DNA of 6,043 bases, taken from contig JAISZE010000035.1 of NCBI GenBank assembly GCA_031269405.1, positions 1-6,043 on the forward strand, written 5' to 3'. Numbering within the stretch: position 1 is the first letter of the stretch; each line of letters begins with the position of its first letter. The position numbers and the translations under genes are program-made. Below, in pieces: positions 1-6,043 of the stretch. The notes under the pieces were generated by a model. That model did not search any database. It was not told where the DNA came from and saw only the letters and a list, made by a program, of their open reading frames with translations. The stretch comes from Treponema sp. Lineage in GTDB: Bacteria; Spirochaetota; Spirochaetia; Treponematales; Breznakiellaceae.

Positions 1-572
1 CTGATGGTGTACTTCCCGTTATCGGCGGTTACGGCCATGTAGGACGTACCGGCTACAAATACCAGAGAGCCCAGATTTCCGGCGGTTATATTGCTGTCAA
101 GGATCACATATCCGGTAATATTCCCTACGGCGGTTAAGGCCAGGTCTTCCGCGGTTACGGCCTGGCCGCTTGCGACCACCACGTTGGCGGCTACGGCCCG
201 TTCCTGGGCGTCCGCAGAAGATGCGTAGACGGTATAGGTTCCGGCTTCCACCTGGTCAAAGCGGTAGGAGCCGTCCGCATTGGTGAGGACGGCGGTAACG
301 GCGGCCCTGGCCCCCTGGGGGGCGTCATAGGAGCCGGTTCCGCTTTCTGCTATGGAGAGGGCGGCCCGGGAGGCTACGGAAGCGGTAACCAGGCCGTTGG
401 TCTTTTCGATGGTGATTCGTATGCCGCTGTGGGCGTCTGTGGCTTCCTGGTTGCCGTAGAAGGCGCGCCCGGAAATGGAACCTGTTTCCTGCCGAGAGCG
501 GGAATTTGTGGGGTTTTCGCAGCCCGTAAGGGCCAGAACAAGGGCAATAACGAGGGGGAAAAGAAAACTCAG
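1..572 (-). CDS. Putative surface lipoprotein with carboxypeptidase-regulatory-like repeats (partial; start uncertain)
   Basis: The reading frame is open from position 677 down to the left edge, so the C-terminus lies outside the window. It encodes a hydrophobic signal segment (LFPLVIALVLALTGC) ending in a good lipobox, L-T-G-C, with the lipidated Cys codon at 521-519. Counting that Cys as 1, 173 mature residues are visible. Residues ~14-108 look like one carboxypeptidase-regulatory-like/SdrD-B-like beta sandwich, with SISGRAFYG at its start and the hallmark NADGSYRFDQVEAGTYTVYA. A second starts near 132 (VGNITGYVIL, TADNGKYTI). Such domains are usually structural modules of envelope proteins. 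No ATG, GTG or TTG lies in this frame between the upstream stop (680-678) and the Cys. The end given is CTG at 572, only a nominal start. The better start, ATG at 727, is separated by the heptamer tract and currently out of frame. The gene may be switched OFF by phase variation, or damaged. The lipoprotein call is firm; the start is not. Confidence 0.75.
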   Translation of the reverse strand, partial: MSFLFPLVIALVLALTGCENPTNSRSRQETGSISGRAFYGNQEATDAHSGIRITIEKTNGLVTASVASRAALSIAESGTGSYDAPQGARAAVTAVLTNADGSYRFDQVEAGTYTVYASSADAQERAVAANVVVASGQAVTAEDLALTAVGNITGYVILDSNITAGNLGSLVFVAGTSYMAVTADNGKYTI

Positions 573-583
573 CCTAAAGTGGC

Positions 584-727
<144 letters not shown>

Positions 728-734
728 GGTTTTG

Positions 735-740
735 CTCCTT
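735..740 (-). promoter_or_regulatory. Ribosome binding site for ATG at 727
   Basis: The minus strand reads AAGGAG followed by 7 nt (CAAAACC) and then ATG. This is a near-ideal Shine-Dalgarno site. It singles out ATG 727 as the intended start upstream of the heptamer tract, even though that frame now terminates early. Confidence 0.8.
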
Positions 741-745
741 TACTA

Positions 746-763
746 TAGATAGATTACTATCTA
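746..763. promoter_or_regulatory. Perfect 7-bp inverted repeat at the predicted transcription start (candidate operator)
   Basis: TAGATAG (746-752), a 4-nt spacer (ATTA) and CTATCTA (757-763) form an exact inverted repeat directly abutting the -10 box of the minus promoter and covering its predicted start site. The position fits a repressor operator. If transcribed, it could be a small AU-rich hairpin at the 5' end of the mRNA. No regulator gene lies in the window. Confidence 0.5.
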
Positions 764-791
764 ATTATATCCCTAAATCCGCAGCCGTCAA
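764..791 (-). promoter_or_regulatory. Sigma-70-type promoter for the lipoprotein gene
   Basis: On the minus strand, TTGACG (791-786) is followed by a 16-bp spacer and a perfect TATAAT (769-764). Transcription is predicted to begin near 757, about 30 nt before the ATG at 727. The match to the vegetative consensus is strong, so the locus should be well transcribed unless repressed. That makes the out-of-frame start downstream more striking. Confidence 0.75.
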
Positions 792-819
792 TACTTGTTT
801 TTCCATGGCGCGGCAGTTC

Positions 820-846
820 CCGGTATAAAATATTGAGAATTACCGG
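820..846. repeat. Inverted repeat CCGGTA / TACCGG
   Basis: CCGGTA (820-825) and TACCGG (841-846) are exact reverse complements 15 nt apart. The right arm overlaps a smaller CGGA-TTTT-TCCG palindrome (844-855). In the plus direction the second arm is followed by ATTTTT, but no plus gene lies upstream to terminate. It may be a binding site or 5'-leader structure for the gene at 944, or chance. Confidence 0.3.
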
Positions 847-943
847 ATTTTTCCGAAGCTGTGGTATTTATTATTGATTTCTGGTAATGTTGTATGAAGT
901 TTTTGTGTATTCAGCATATATGAATTAAAATGAAGAAAAGAGC

Positions 944-1762
944 ATGAAAAAAATATTCTTTACCTTGGCCTTCCTCTTAACTGCCCTGGCGGGTTTTTCC
1001 CAGAGGATGTCGGTAGTAGCGGTTTTTCCTTTTGAATTCTCCGGGCCAGGGCTGACTGCCTTTGACGCCGGATCCATAACGGATCATCTGGTAAACGAGC
1101 TGGAGTCCTGGGGGACTCTCAGTATTTTATCCGGCGGCGAAGCGGACAAGGCGGAATACCTGGTAAAGGGCGGGATTACCCGGCAGAATAACCGGGTAGT
1201 GCTGACCGCTTCTACCTATGACGCAAAAACCAATAAAGTCCTGAATACCGCCAGGGAAGAGGGGGAAACTCCGGCGGATATTTTGTCCCAGATGTTCAGT
1301 TTCGCCGCGCAGGTAACGGAAAATGTTCCGTTTCCCAATTACCTCCTGGGCAAGTGGCGCTGCGTTATCCCTACAGATGACGGTCCTCTGACTTGTATCC
1401 TGGAATTCCGTTCAGGCCGGGTCCTTATTGTGGAGCAGTACGATACCTGGGAACAGCGGGGAAATTTTACCCTCAGGTACCAGGGTTTCGGGACAGGGAG
1501 CTATTCCTACTGGGGCCACGCCAGAAGGACGGTAAGAGGATCGCCTGTTGACGGTTTTGTTTCCATCAGTCTTAAACTGGAAGACGCCCTTACCAGGTAT
1601 GTTAATTTCAGCATATCCCGTCAAAATCTCAATTTTGATGATGAAAAGAACTATTTTGAACTGCTGGGAACCGGATTCGCTTGCGGGGAAATCTATAGGG
1701 CTCCCGAATCGGCAAAGCCGGAATCTTCTATTGCGTATACCAGGTTCGTTAAAATCCAATGA
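944..1762 (+). CDS. Exported TolB/FlgO-like protein with a C-terminal beta-rich domain
   Basis: This 272-residue protein has a typical signal peptide (MKKIFFTLAFLLTALAGFSQ), with cleavage likely near residues 19-20, and should act in the periplasm or envelope. Residues ~23-125 resemble the TolB N-terminal/FlgO/CsgG-like alpha-beta fold: VVAVFPFEF on the first strand, a helix GSITDHLVNELESWG, the strand LSILSG, then YLVKGGITRQNNRVVLTAS and YDAKTNKVL. In such families this domain mediates envelope protein assembly, but the specific role here is unknown. Residues ~132-252 begin LLGKWRC and look beta-rich and lipocalin-like, with Cys at 140, 151 and 247. ATG 944 was chosen because it gives the complete signal peptide; its ribosome site (AAAAGAG) is weak and close. 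The propeller gene follows after 22 nt, so the two are probably co-transcribed. The fold assignment is by pattern only. Confidence 0.8.
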   Translation: MKKIFFTLAFLLTALAGFSQRMSVVAVFPFEFSGPGLTAFDAGSITDHLVNELESWGTLSILSGGEADKAEYLVKGGITRQNNRVVLTASTYDAKTNKVLNTAREEGETPADILSQMFSFAAQVTENVPFPNYLLGKWRCVIPTDDGPLTCILEFRSGRVLIVEQYDTWEQRGNFTLRYQGFGTGSYSYWGHARRTVRGSPVDGFVSISLKLEDALTRYVNFSISRQNLNFDDEKNYFELLGTGFACGEIYRAPESAKPESSIAYTRFVKIQ

Positions 1763-1769
1763 TGCAGTT

Positions 1770-1776
1770 TTGGAGG
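1770..1776 (+). promoter_or_regulatory. Ribosome binding site that fixes the start at 1785
   Basis: TTGGAGG (1770-1776) lies 8 nt before ATG 1785. Together with the signal peptide that begins there, it rules out the longer in-frame start at 1548, which would overlap most of the C-terminal third of the preceding gene. Confidence 0.75.
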
Positions 1777-1784
1777 ATATTCTG

Positions 1785-3575
1785 ATGAAAAAAAGCGCTG
1801 TTCTTTTAACGGCTTTCTTCCTTTTTCCTTTTGTACTGGGAGCGCAGAATAACCGGGATACCGGAAGCCGCCGCGTCCTGCCTGCGGAGCTGCCGGTGAG
1901 TTCGGCGCCTCTTTGGGAGCGGGAAATCAACGATATTGTGTTGGGCCAGCCCTTCCTCCAGGCTGAATCGGTGGTGGTGGCCTGTGAAAACGGCAGGCTC
2001 AAATCCTGGGGTATGAGCGGCGCCGCGCTCTGGGACTTTGATCCCCACGGCAAGGTCAGTCCCCATACCTCCCGGTCCCCTGAAGGGACTTCCTATGTGA
2101 GCAATGTCGCCGGGAACTTTATGGCGGTAAACCGGGTGGGCCGGGAGCTTTGGCGCATAGATTTAGGGAAACCGATGTCTCATCCGGCTGTGGTCGGCTG
2201 GGACGGCAGGATCTTTATCACTGTAGGAGCGGATCTCTACTGCCGGACGGCCTCGGGGATAGCCCTGTGGAGAGAGAACCTGGGAAGTCCGGTTGCTATG
2301 GCTCCGGTGCTGGACCACGCCGGGGGTATTGCGACATACCTTGAAAACCGGGACTTCATCAGGGTGAGCCATCTGGGTGTTGTGGAACGGTTCCACCTTG
2401 AACGCAGTCCTGCTATCATCGTGCCTATCCTCACAGGGGATTCCAACAGTTTCCTCCTCCTCTACCAGGACGGGGGGGTGGAAAATATCAAGCTGGATTT
2501 TAAGAGTTCCCGGGGAGGTATGCTTTCCAGGACCCGGCTGCCTTCGCTGCCTGTTTCACCTGTTTCCGCTGTGGGCTACCGGCACGAGGCGGCGGTAACG
2601 ATCAGGGACGGCAGGGTGCTCCTTATCTCTGGAACTGCGGGCCAGATTCGCTGGACGGGAAACAGCCACGAAACCGCCGCGGAACGGGGCGCCGGGAATC
2701 TGGCCCTCAATGACGCATCGATGGTTTTTGACGAACGGGGGATCTTTTCCCTCTCCCGCCATGGGGCTACTGCCTTTGCCGCTAACGGCAGACGGCGCTG
2801 GCTGCTCCGGGTCCCGGAGACTTCGGCTATTCCCGCTTTGAGCAGCGAGGGCCTTGTCTACGCCTGCGGGAAGGACCAGATCCTCAGAGAGTACAAAATC
2901 GACAACCAGGTACGGAACATCCCCCGGTCTATGTACGGCCCGGACCCGGAAGGAACCTATGGTCTTGGCCACCCCCCTCCTTCGCAGTGGGCGAGTATCG
3001 AAGGCCGTTATGATGAAAGGTTCATAGCTGCTATGTACGATGAGATCGACAGGGCTACCCGTTCGGGCCAGGTAGGGGAAATGGAACCTGAATATGTGGC
3101 GTACCTCATGGAAATGATAGGCTACTTTCTGAACAATCCCCATGGTTCCCTGGTACGGGCGCCAATCAAGGTCCCCCAGCGCATTGAGTTTATCCGCCTC
3201 CTGGCCCGCATGGGTTCCCGGGAGACTATACGTTTCCTGGTAACTATTTACAACCGGGACCCTGAACCTTCGATAAAGGCGGCGTGCTGCGAAGCAATCG
3301 GCAGGATCGGCGTTGATCCTAAAGGGGAGGCCATACAGGCTTATACTTTCCTGCTCTCGCGGGATAACGCCAACAGGGATTCCCAAACCTTGCTTTCGGC
3401 ATCGGACTCCATCGCCGCTCTCTGCCGCTTCTCGGGGCCTCCTCTGGCAGGGGACGGTATTCTGCTTCTGACCCAGATCGCCCGGTTCCCGGACTTCCGC
3501 TCTGACGTACGCAAACGCGCCCAGGATCAGCTAAACGCCTTGCGGCAGGAAGGGCTCGATAAGGTTATTCAATAG
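1785..3575 (+). CDS. Exported PQQ-like beta-propeller protein with C-terminal HEAT-like repeats
   Basis: This 596-residue protein starts with a signal peptide (MKKSAVLLTAFFLFPFVLGA), cut near residue 20, so it is probably periplasmic or envelope-associated. Residues ~40-375 contain several degenerate PQQ-type blades, recognisable by a Gly followed after a few residues by Trp: SWGMSGAALWDFD (74-86), AVNRVGRELWRIDLG (114-128), YCRTASGIALWRENLG (152-167), ISGTAGQIRW (281-290) and AFAANGRRRWLLRV (330-343). Such propellers, as in BamB, are usually scaffolds rather than quinoprotein enzymes, and I see no dehydrogenase signature. After a Pro/Gly-rich linker (~380-402), residues ~410-590 are helical and resemble HEAT/armadillo repeats (RLLARMGSRETIRFLVTIY; SIKAACCEAIGRIG). 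The propeller-plus-HEAT layout suggests a protein-interaction scaffold. It follows the TolB-like gene by 22 nt, probably in one operon. Substrate and partners are unknown. Confidence 0.85.
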   Translation: MKKSAVLLTAFFLFPFVLGAQNNRDTGSRRVLPAELPVSSAPLWEREINDIVLGQPFLQAESVVVACENGRLKSWGMSGAALWDFDPHGKVSPHTSRSPEGTSYVSNVAGNFMAVNRVGRELWRIDLGKPMSHPAVVGWDGRIFITVGADLYCRTASGIALWRENLGSPVAMAPVLDHAGGIATYLENRDFIRVSHLGVVERFHLERSPAIIVPILTGDSNSFLLLYQDGGVENIKLDFKSSRGGMLSRTRLPSLPVSPVSAVGYRHEAAVTIRDGRVLLISGTAGQIRWTGNSHETAAERGAGNLALNDASMVFDERGIFSLSRHGATAFAANGRRRWLLRVPETSAIPALSSEGLVYACGKDQILREYKIDNQVRNIPRSMYGPDPEGTYGLGHPPPSQWASIEGRYDERFIAAMYDEIDRATRSGQVGEMEPEYVAYLMEMIGYFLNNPHGSLVRAPIKVPQRIEFIRLLARMGSRETIRFLVTIYNRDPEPSIKAACCEAIGRIGVDPKGEAIQAYTFLLSRDNANRDSQTLLSASDSIAALCRFSGPPLAGDGILLLTQIARFPDFRSDVRKRAQDQLNALRQEGLDKVIQ

Positions 3576-3613
3576 GACGAAGCCGTGCTCATCAGCGTTG
3601 CTTTTATAAGGTT

Positions 3614-4522
3614 CTACTTCCTCGGCTTAACTACCTGATCCCCGGTCCTGATATAGACTGTTGAGTCCGGGGGTACAGACTCGGTGATCCAGACGCTGCC
3701 TCCCAGGATGCTGCCCCGGCCTATCACGGTTTGCCCTCCCAGGATGGTGGCGTTGGCGTAGATGGTAACGTCGTCCTCGATAGTGGGGTGCCGTTTTTTG
3801 TCGGCTTCTTCCTTTTTGACTGAAAGGGCCCCAAGGGTAACTCCCTGGTAGAGCTTGACGTTTTTGCCGATAACCGTGGTTTCCCCGATAACTACGCCGG
3901 TGCCGTGGTCGATAAAGAAGGATTCGCCGATTTGCGCGCCAGGGTGGATGTCGATGCCGGTGCGGCTGTGGACGAATTCGCTCATCATCCTGGGGATAAG
4001 GGGCACCTCGCGGGTCCAGAAGAAGTGGGCCAGCCGGTGAACCACGATAGCTTGAAAACCGGGGTACGAGAGGATCACCTCTGCGGTGCTTTTAGCCGCA
4101 GGGTCGCCCCGGAAAGCGGCTTCCATGTCCAGGGCCAGGGCGGCAAGGATCTTCGGGATTTCCTCGAAAAAGTCCTCTACCACCAGTTCCGCGGCAGCCC
4201 GGCAGCCTCCATGGCTGCCTCCGTAGTCCCGGGAAATTTCGTCCAGATCCCGGCCCTGGCGTACGGCAAAACCGATGCTCTTTTCCACTTCCCTGATAAG
4301 TTCCCGCGCCAGGTGGTTGGCTTTTTCGCCGGTAATGAGCCTGAGGTTATGGCGATCCAGATCTCCTTTTTCCCAAAAACCGGGAAAAAGAAGCTCGTCC
4401 AGGCTGTTGAGTATGTCCTCTATACCTTCCCTGCTCGGAAGGCCCCAGCCTGAATGGTTCACAAGCCCGTAAGAATCATAAGAATCAACAAGCGCTTCGA
4501 TGCTTTTGTCAAGACGCCGCAT
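3614..4522 (-). CDS. cysE: Serine O-acetyltransferase (long form)
   Basis: The enzyme transfers acetyl from acetyl-CoA to L-serine, giving O-acetylserine for cysteine synthesis in the cytoplasm. The 302 residues comprise a helical N-terminal domain (~1-165) with LPSREGIEDIL, ELLFPGFW and the family motif YPGFQAIVVHRLAH (153-166), then a left-handed beta-helix of hexapeptide repeats (~180-285). Residues corresponding to the E. coli catalytic and substrate sites are present: Asp191 in DIHPGA, Asp205-His206 in DHGTGVVIGET, and His245 in KRHPTIEDD. TLGALSVKKEEADKKRHP carries the insert typical of the longer bacterial/epsC-like subfamily. The protein ends PRK rather than in the Ile that E. coli CysE uses to dock on CysK. 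ATG 4522 lies 3 nt after the stop of the upstream gene, with a GGGGA ribosome site inside that gene's end, suggesting translational coupling. The family call is firm; the symbol could equally be epsC. Confidence 0.93.
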   Translation of the reverse strand: MRRLDKSIEALVDSYDSYGLVNHSGWGLPSREGIEDILNSLDELLFPGFWEKGDLDRHNLRLITGEKANHLARELIREVEKSIGFAVRQGRDLDEISRDYGGSHGGCRAAAELVVEDFFEEIPKILAALALDMEAAFRGDPAAKSTAEVILSYPGFQAIVVHRLAHFFWTREVPLIPRMMSEFVHSRTGIDIHPGAQIGESFFIDHGTGVVIGETTVIGKNVKLYQGVTLGALSVKKEEADKKRHPTIEDDVTIYANATILGGQTVIGRGSILGGSVWITESVPPDSTVYIRTGDQVVKPRK

Positions 4523-4525
4523 AGT

Positions 4526-6043
4526 CTACTTCCCCGCCGCTATAGGCTCGCCTTCGCCGGAATCGGCAAAACGGGCGTTATGGCTCCCGGCTTTGTCCAC
4601 CAGGGTAGAAAGATCGTCGCCGCCTTTGAAGCGCAGGACGTTGACCATGAAGATGTTGAGTTTGTTCACGATATTAGGGGGCAGGAGGTTCCCGTCAACT
4701 TCAACCGAAAGCACCGGATAGTTCCGTTCCCTGGCCCAGGGGGTAAAAAGGCCCTCGATGACCCGGCCTATAAGGCAGGCGAAGGGGCTGATGTTCACGA
4801 TTCCCGAATAGCCGTGTTCCATAGCCACTGCGGCGCTGCCGGAAGACACGGCGATCTCCGAATTGAGTTCCAGATTCACAAAATGCTCCTGGGCGTACTT
4901 CATGATCTCGTGCATGTCATGGGGGGTCTCGGGTATAAGTCCTGTAGGTTTCAGGATTGAAAGGGTTTTTACTTCAATAGAGTGCTTCCACCATTCCTCG
5001 ATACCCAGCATTTTAAGATCCCGCCAGGGTTTGGAGAAAAGCCGGGCGCCTCTTTTCCGCAGTTTGATGAGTTTTTTGAGCGCATACTCCCGCACAAAGT
5101 CCAGGTAGTGTATCCATTCGGAAATACCCGCCACTTTGACTACAATGCCGCGCTCGCTCATAAGGTCCGTCAGTTCCCCTACGGCAAAGTCGTCCCGGCG
5201 CACGTAGATCTCCCCTACAATGAGCACCCTGGGACAGTCCGCAAGTTTCCGCTTAAGGGGGATCTTTTTTACGTCCTGAGCCACCTGCTCAAGTTCTTTC
5301 CAGATACCTTTGGGGTTGTGTTCCACAGCGTGCATGACCCTGCGCCAGGAATGTTCAAAATCTTCTACCGCCTGTTCAGGATCCGCCGCTGTCGCCTTGA
5401 GGGCGGTCTGGATGTCCTTGAGGTAATCTGAAAGCACAAAGCCCTTCCACATCTCTTTGGTGAAATTGGGCCCCAGTTCCCCGTAGGAATTGTCCGCAGA
5501 AAGGATGAAAAGAACCACGTTTTCAAGGCGCAGGTCTTTAAAGAGGTTTTCGTAGAACACGTAATACTGGCCTGTTCTGCAGGGCCCTGAAGTGATAGGC
5601 ACAAAGAGAAGATAGAGCTCGTCTTTGCGGTACTTTTCGCTGAAAAAGAATTGCAGGGCGCTGCCCAGGAGCAGGTGGCTGGGCACACATTCCTTGCCCG
5701 ACGCGTGGGCCCGGGCTATCTGAATGGTTTTGACCGTAGCCACAGGCAGGGCTTCGGCGTTGATGCCCAGGCCCCGCACCGCCGCGCCAATGTACTCCGT
5801 GGAGATGGCGCCCATGTTGGAGAGCAGCACCTTCACCCGCTTGTTGCCTGCGATGGGAACTCTTTCGCCTGTTTTTTCGTTGTCGATACGGAGGTCAAAA
5901 TTCCCGCTCTGTTGCTTTTCAGCCACGAACTTCCAGCCGTTACTGTAACGCTCGGCCTCAATGGCGTCTTTTTTGGCCCTGTAGCCGTCGATGATGTCCA
6001 GGAACGCTTCCACACGGGTATCCACCCCGGCGTCCGCGGAATG
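4526..6043 (-). CDS. 2-hydroxyacyl-CoA dehydratase activator-type protein (BadF/HgdC fusion family), C-terminal part
   Basis: The frame is open to the right edge, so only the C-terminal ~505 residues are visible. The GTG at 6025 is internal, since coding continues upstream as HSADAG. The sequence resembles the C-terminal region of the large (~1400-residue) proteins annotated as CoA-substrate-specific enzyme activases, in which BadF/HgdC ATPase modules precede a DUF2229 and a COG3581-like region. Visible hallmarks, numbered from 6025, are KECVPSH (111-117), SGPCRTGQY (146-154), the VLIVGEIYVRRDDF strand-loop (267-280) and NISPFACLIGRVIEG (411-425). The Cys in KEC, GPC, DCP and FAC are candidate iron-sulfur ligands. 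In the family, the ATPase part drives electron transfer to dehydratases of anaerobic metabolism; the target of these long fusions is generally unknown. The N-terminal ATPase modules must lie outside the window if present. A standalone COG3581-like protein is the alternative. It probably forms an operon with the downstream acetyltransferase gene. Confidence 0.8.
   Translation of the reverse strand, partial: HSADAGVDTRVEAFLDIIDGYRAKKDAIEAERYSNGWKFVAEKQQSGNFDLRIDNEKTGERVPIAGNKRVKVLLSNMGAISTEYIGAAVRGLGINAEALPVATVKTIQIARAHASGKECVPSHLLLGSALQFFFSEKYRKDELYLLFVPITSGPCRTGQYYVFYENLFKDLRLENVVLFILSADNSYGELGPNFTKEMWKGFVLSDYLKDIQTALKATAADPEQAVEDFEHSWRRVMHAVEHNPKGIWKELEQVAQDVKKIPLKRKLADCPRVLIVGEIYVRRDDFAVGELTDLMSERGIVVKVAGISEWIHYLDFVREYALKKLIKLRKRGARLFSKPWRDLKMLGIEEWWKHSIEVKTLSILKPTGLIPETPHDMHEIMKYAQEHFVNLELNSEIAVSSGSAAVAMEHGYSGIVNISPFACLIGRVIEGLFTPWARERNYPVLSVEVDGNLLPPNIVNKLNIFMVNVLRFKGGDDLSTLVDKAGSHNARFADSGEGEPIAAGK

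Larger units (their letters stand above)
728..943. other. Divergent intergenic region
   Basis: This 216-bp AT-rich stretch separates the minus lipoprotein gene from the plus operon. It holds the minus promoter, its ribosome site and the palindrome, annotated separately. For the plus gene I see no convincing promoter. TTGTGT (903-908), 17 bp, TAAAAT (926-931) has good spacing but would leave only about 6 nt of leader before ATG 944. A TATAAA at 823-828 lacks a good -35 box at normal distance. No small RNA or further gene is evident. Confidence 0.6.

Noticed and set aside
1548..1784. N-terminal extension of the propeller protein to 675 aa
   Set aside because: It overlaps the C-terminal coding region of the preceding gene and would bury the signal peptide. 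ATG 1785 has its own GGAGG site.
2556..3386. Minus-strand ORF of 276 aa opposite the propeller gene
   Set aside because: It is an antisense shadow: the plus-strand frame carries the signal peptide and recognisable blades, while this translation shows no domain or start signal.
3576..3613. Bidirectional terminator between the convergent genes
   Set aside because: Only a bulged stem (AAGC...GCTT) followed by TTATA is present. There is no stable GC-rich hairpin with a T-run in either direction.
3905..4960. Plus-strand ORFs opposite the acetyltransferase and the activator-type gene
   Set aside because: They are shadows of two well-recognised minus-strand genes and have no family resemblance.
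6025..6043. True start of the activator-type protein at GTG 6025
   Set aside because: The frame continues open to the window edge, there is no ribosome site before the GTG, and the visible part matches only the C-terminal region of its family.

Overview
The window reads like a moderately GC-rich, host-associated spirochaete, most plausibly a gut Treponema. This is inference from content: exported proteins of a Treponema-like style, a long-form serine acetyltransferase, and a 2-hydroxyacyl-CoA dehydratase activator-type protein typical of anaerobes. No RNA gene, CRISPR array or insertion sequence is visible.

Layout. (1) Positions 1-572, minus strand: the N-terminal part of a lipoprotein with carboxypeptidase-regulatory-like beta-sandwich repeats; it runs off the left edge. 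(2) Positions 586-672: 12 perfect tandem copies of the heptamer GGAGAAC (GTTCTCC on the coding strand), between a well-formed start site (ATG at 727, AAGGAG ribosome site, TTGACG-16-TATAAT promoter) and the lipoprotein signal peptide. At 12 copies this ATG is out of frame with the lipoprotein and stops at 584-586. Adding one copy or losing two would join them. This is the layout of a phase-variable (contingency) locus captured in the OFF state. (3) Positions 728-943: divergent intergenic region with the minus promoter, a palindrome over its predicted transcription start, and a second inverted repeat. (4) Positions 944-3575, plus strand: two exported proteins 22 nt apart, a TolB/FlgO-like protein with a C-terminal beta-rich domain, then a PQQ-type beta-propeller fused to a HEAT-like helical domain. 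(5) Positions 3614-6043, minus strand: the C-terminal ~505 residues of a BadF/HgdC-type activator protein, entering from the right edge, followed after 3 nt by a serine O-acetyltransferase. The two plus genes and the two minus genes converge across a 38-bp gap with no clear terminator.

How the genes may work together. The plus-strand pair is probably one envelope-directed operon of unknown function. The minus-strand pair is arranged for translational coupling, but its shared biochemical purpose is unclear. The strongest lead is the heptanucleotide switch at the start of the surface lipoprotein gene.
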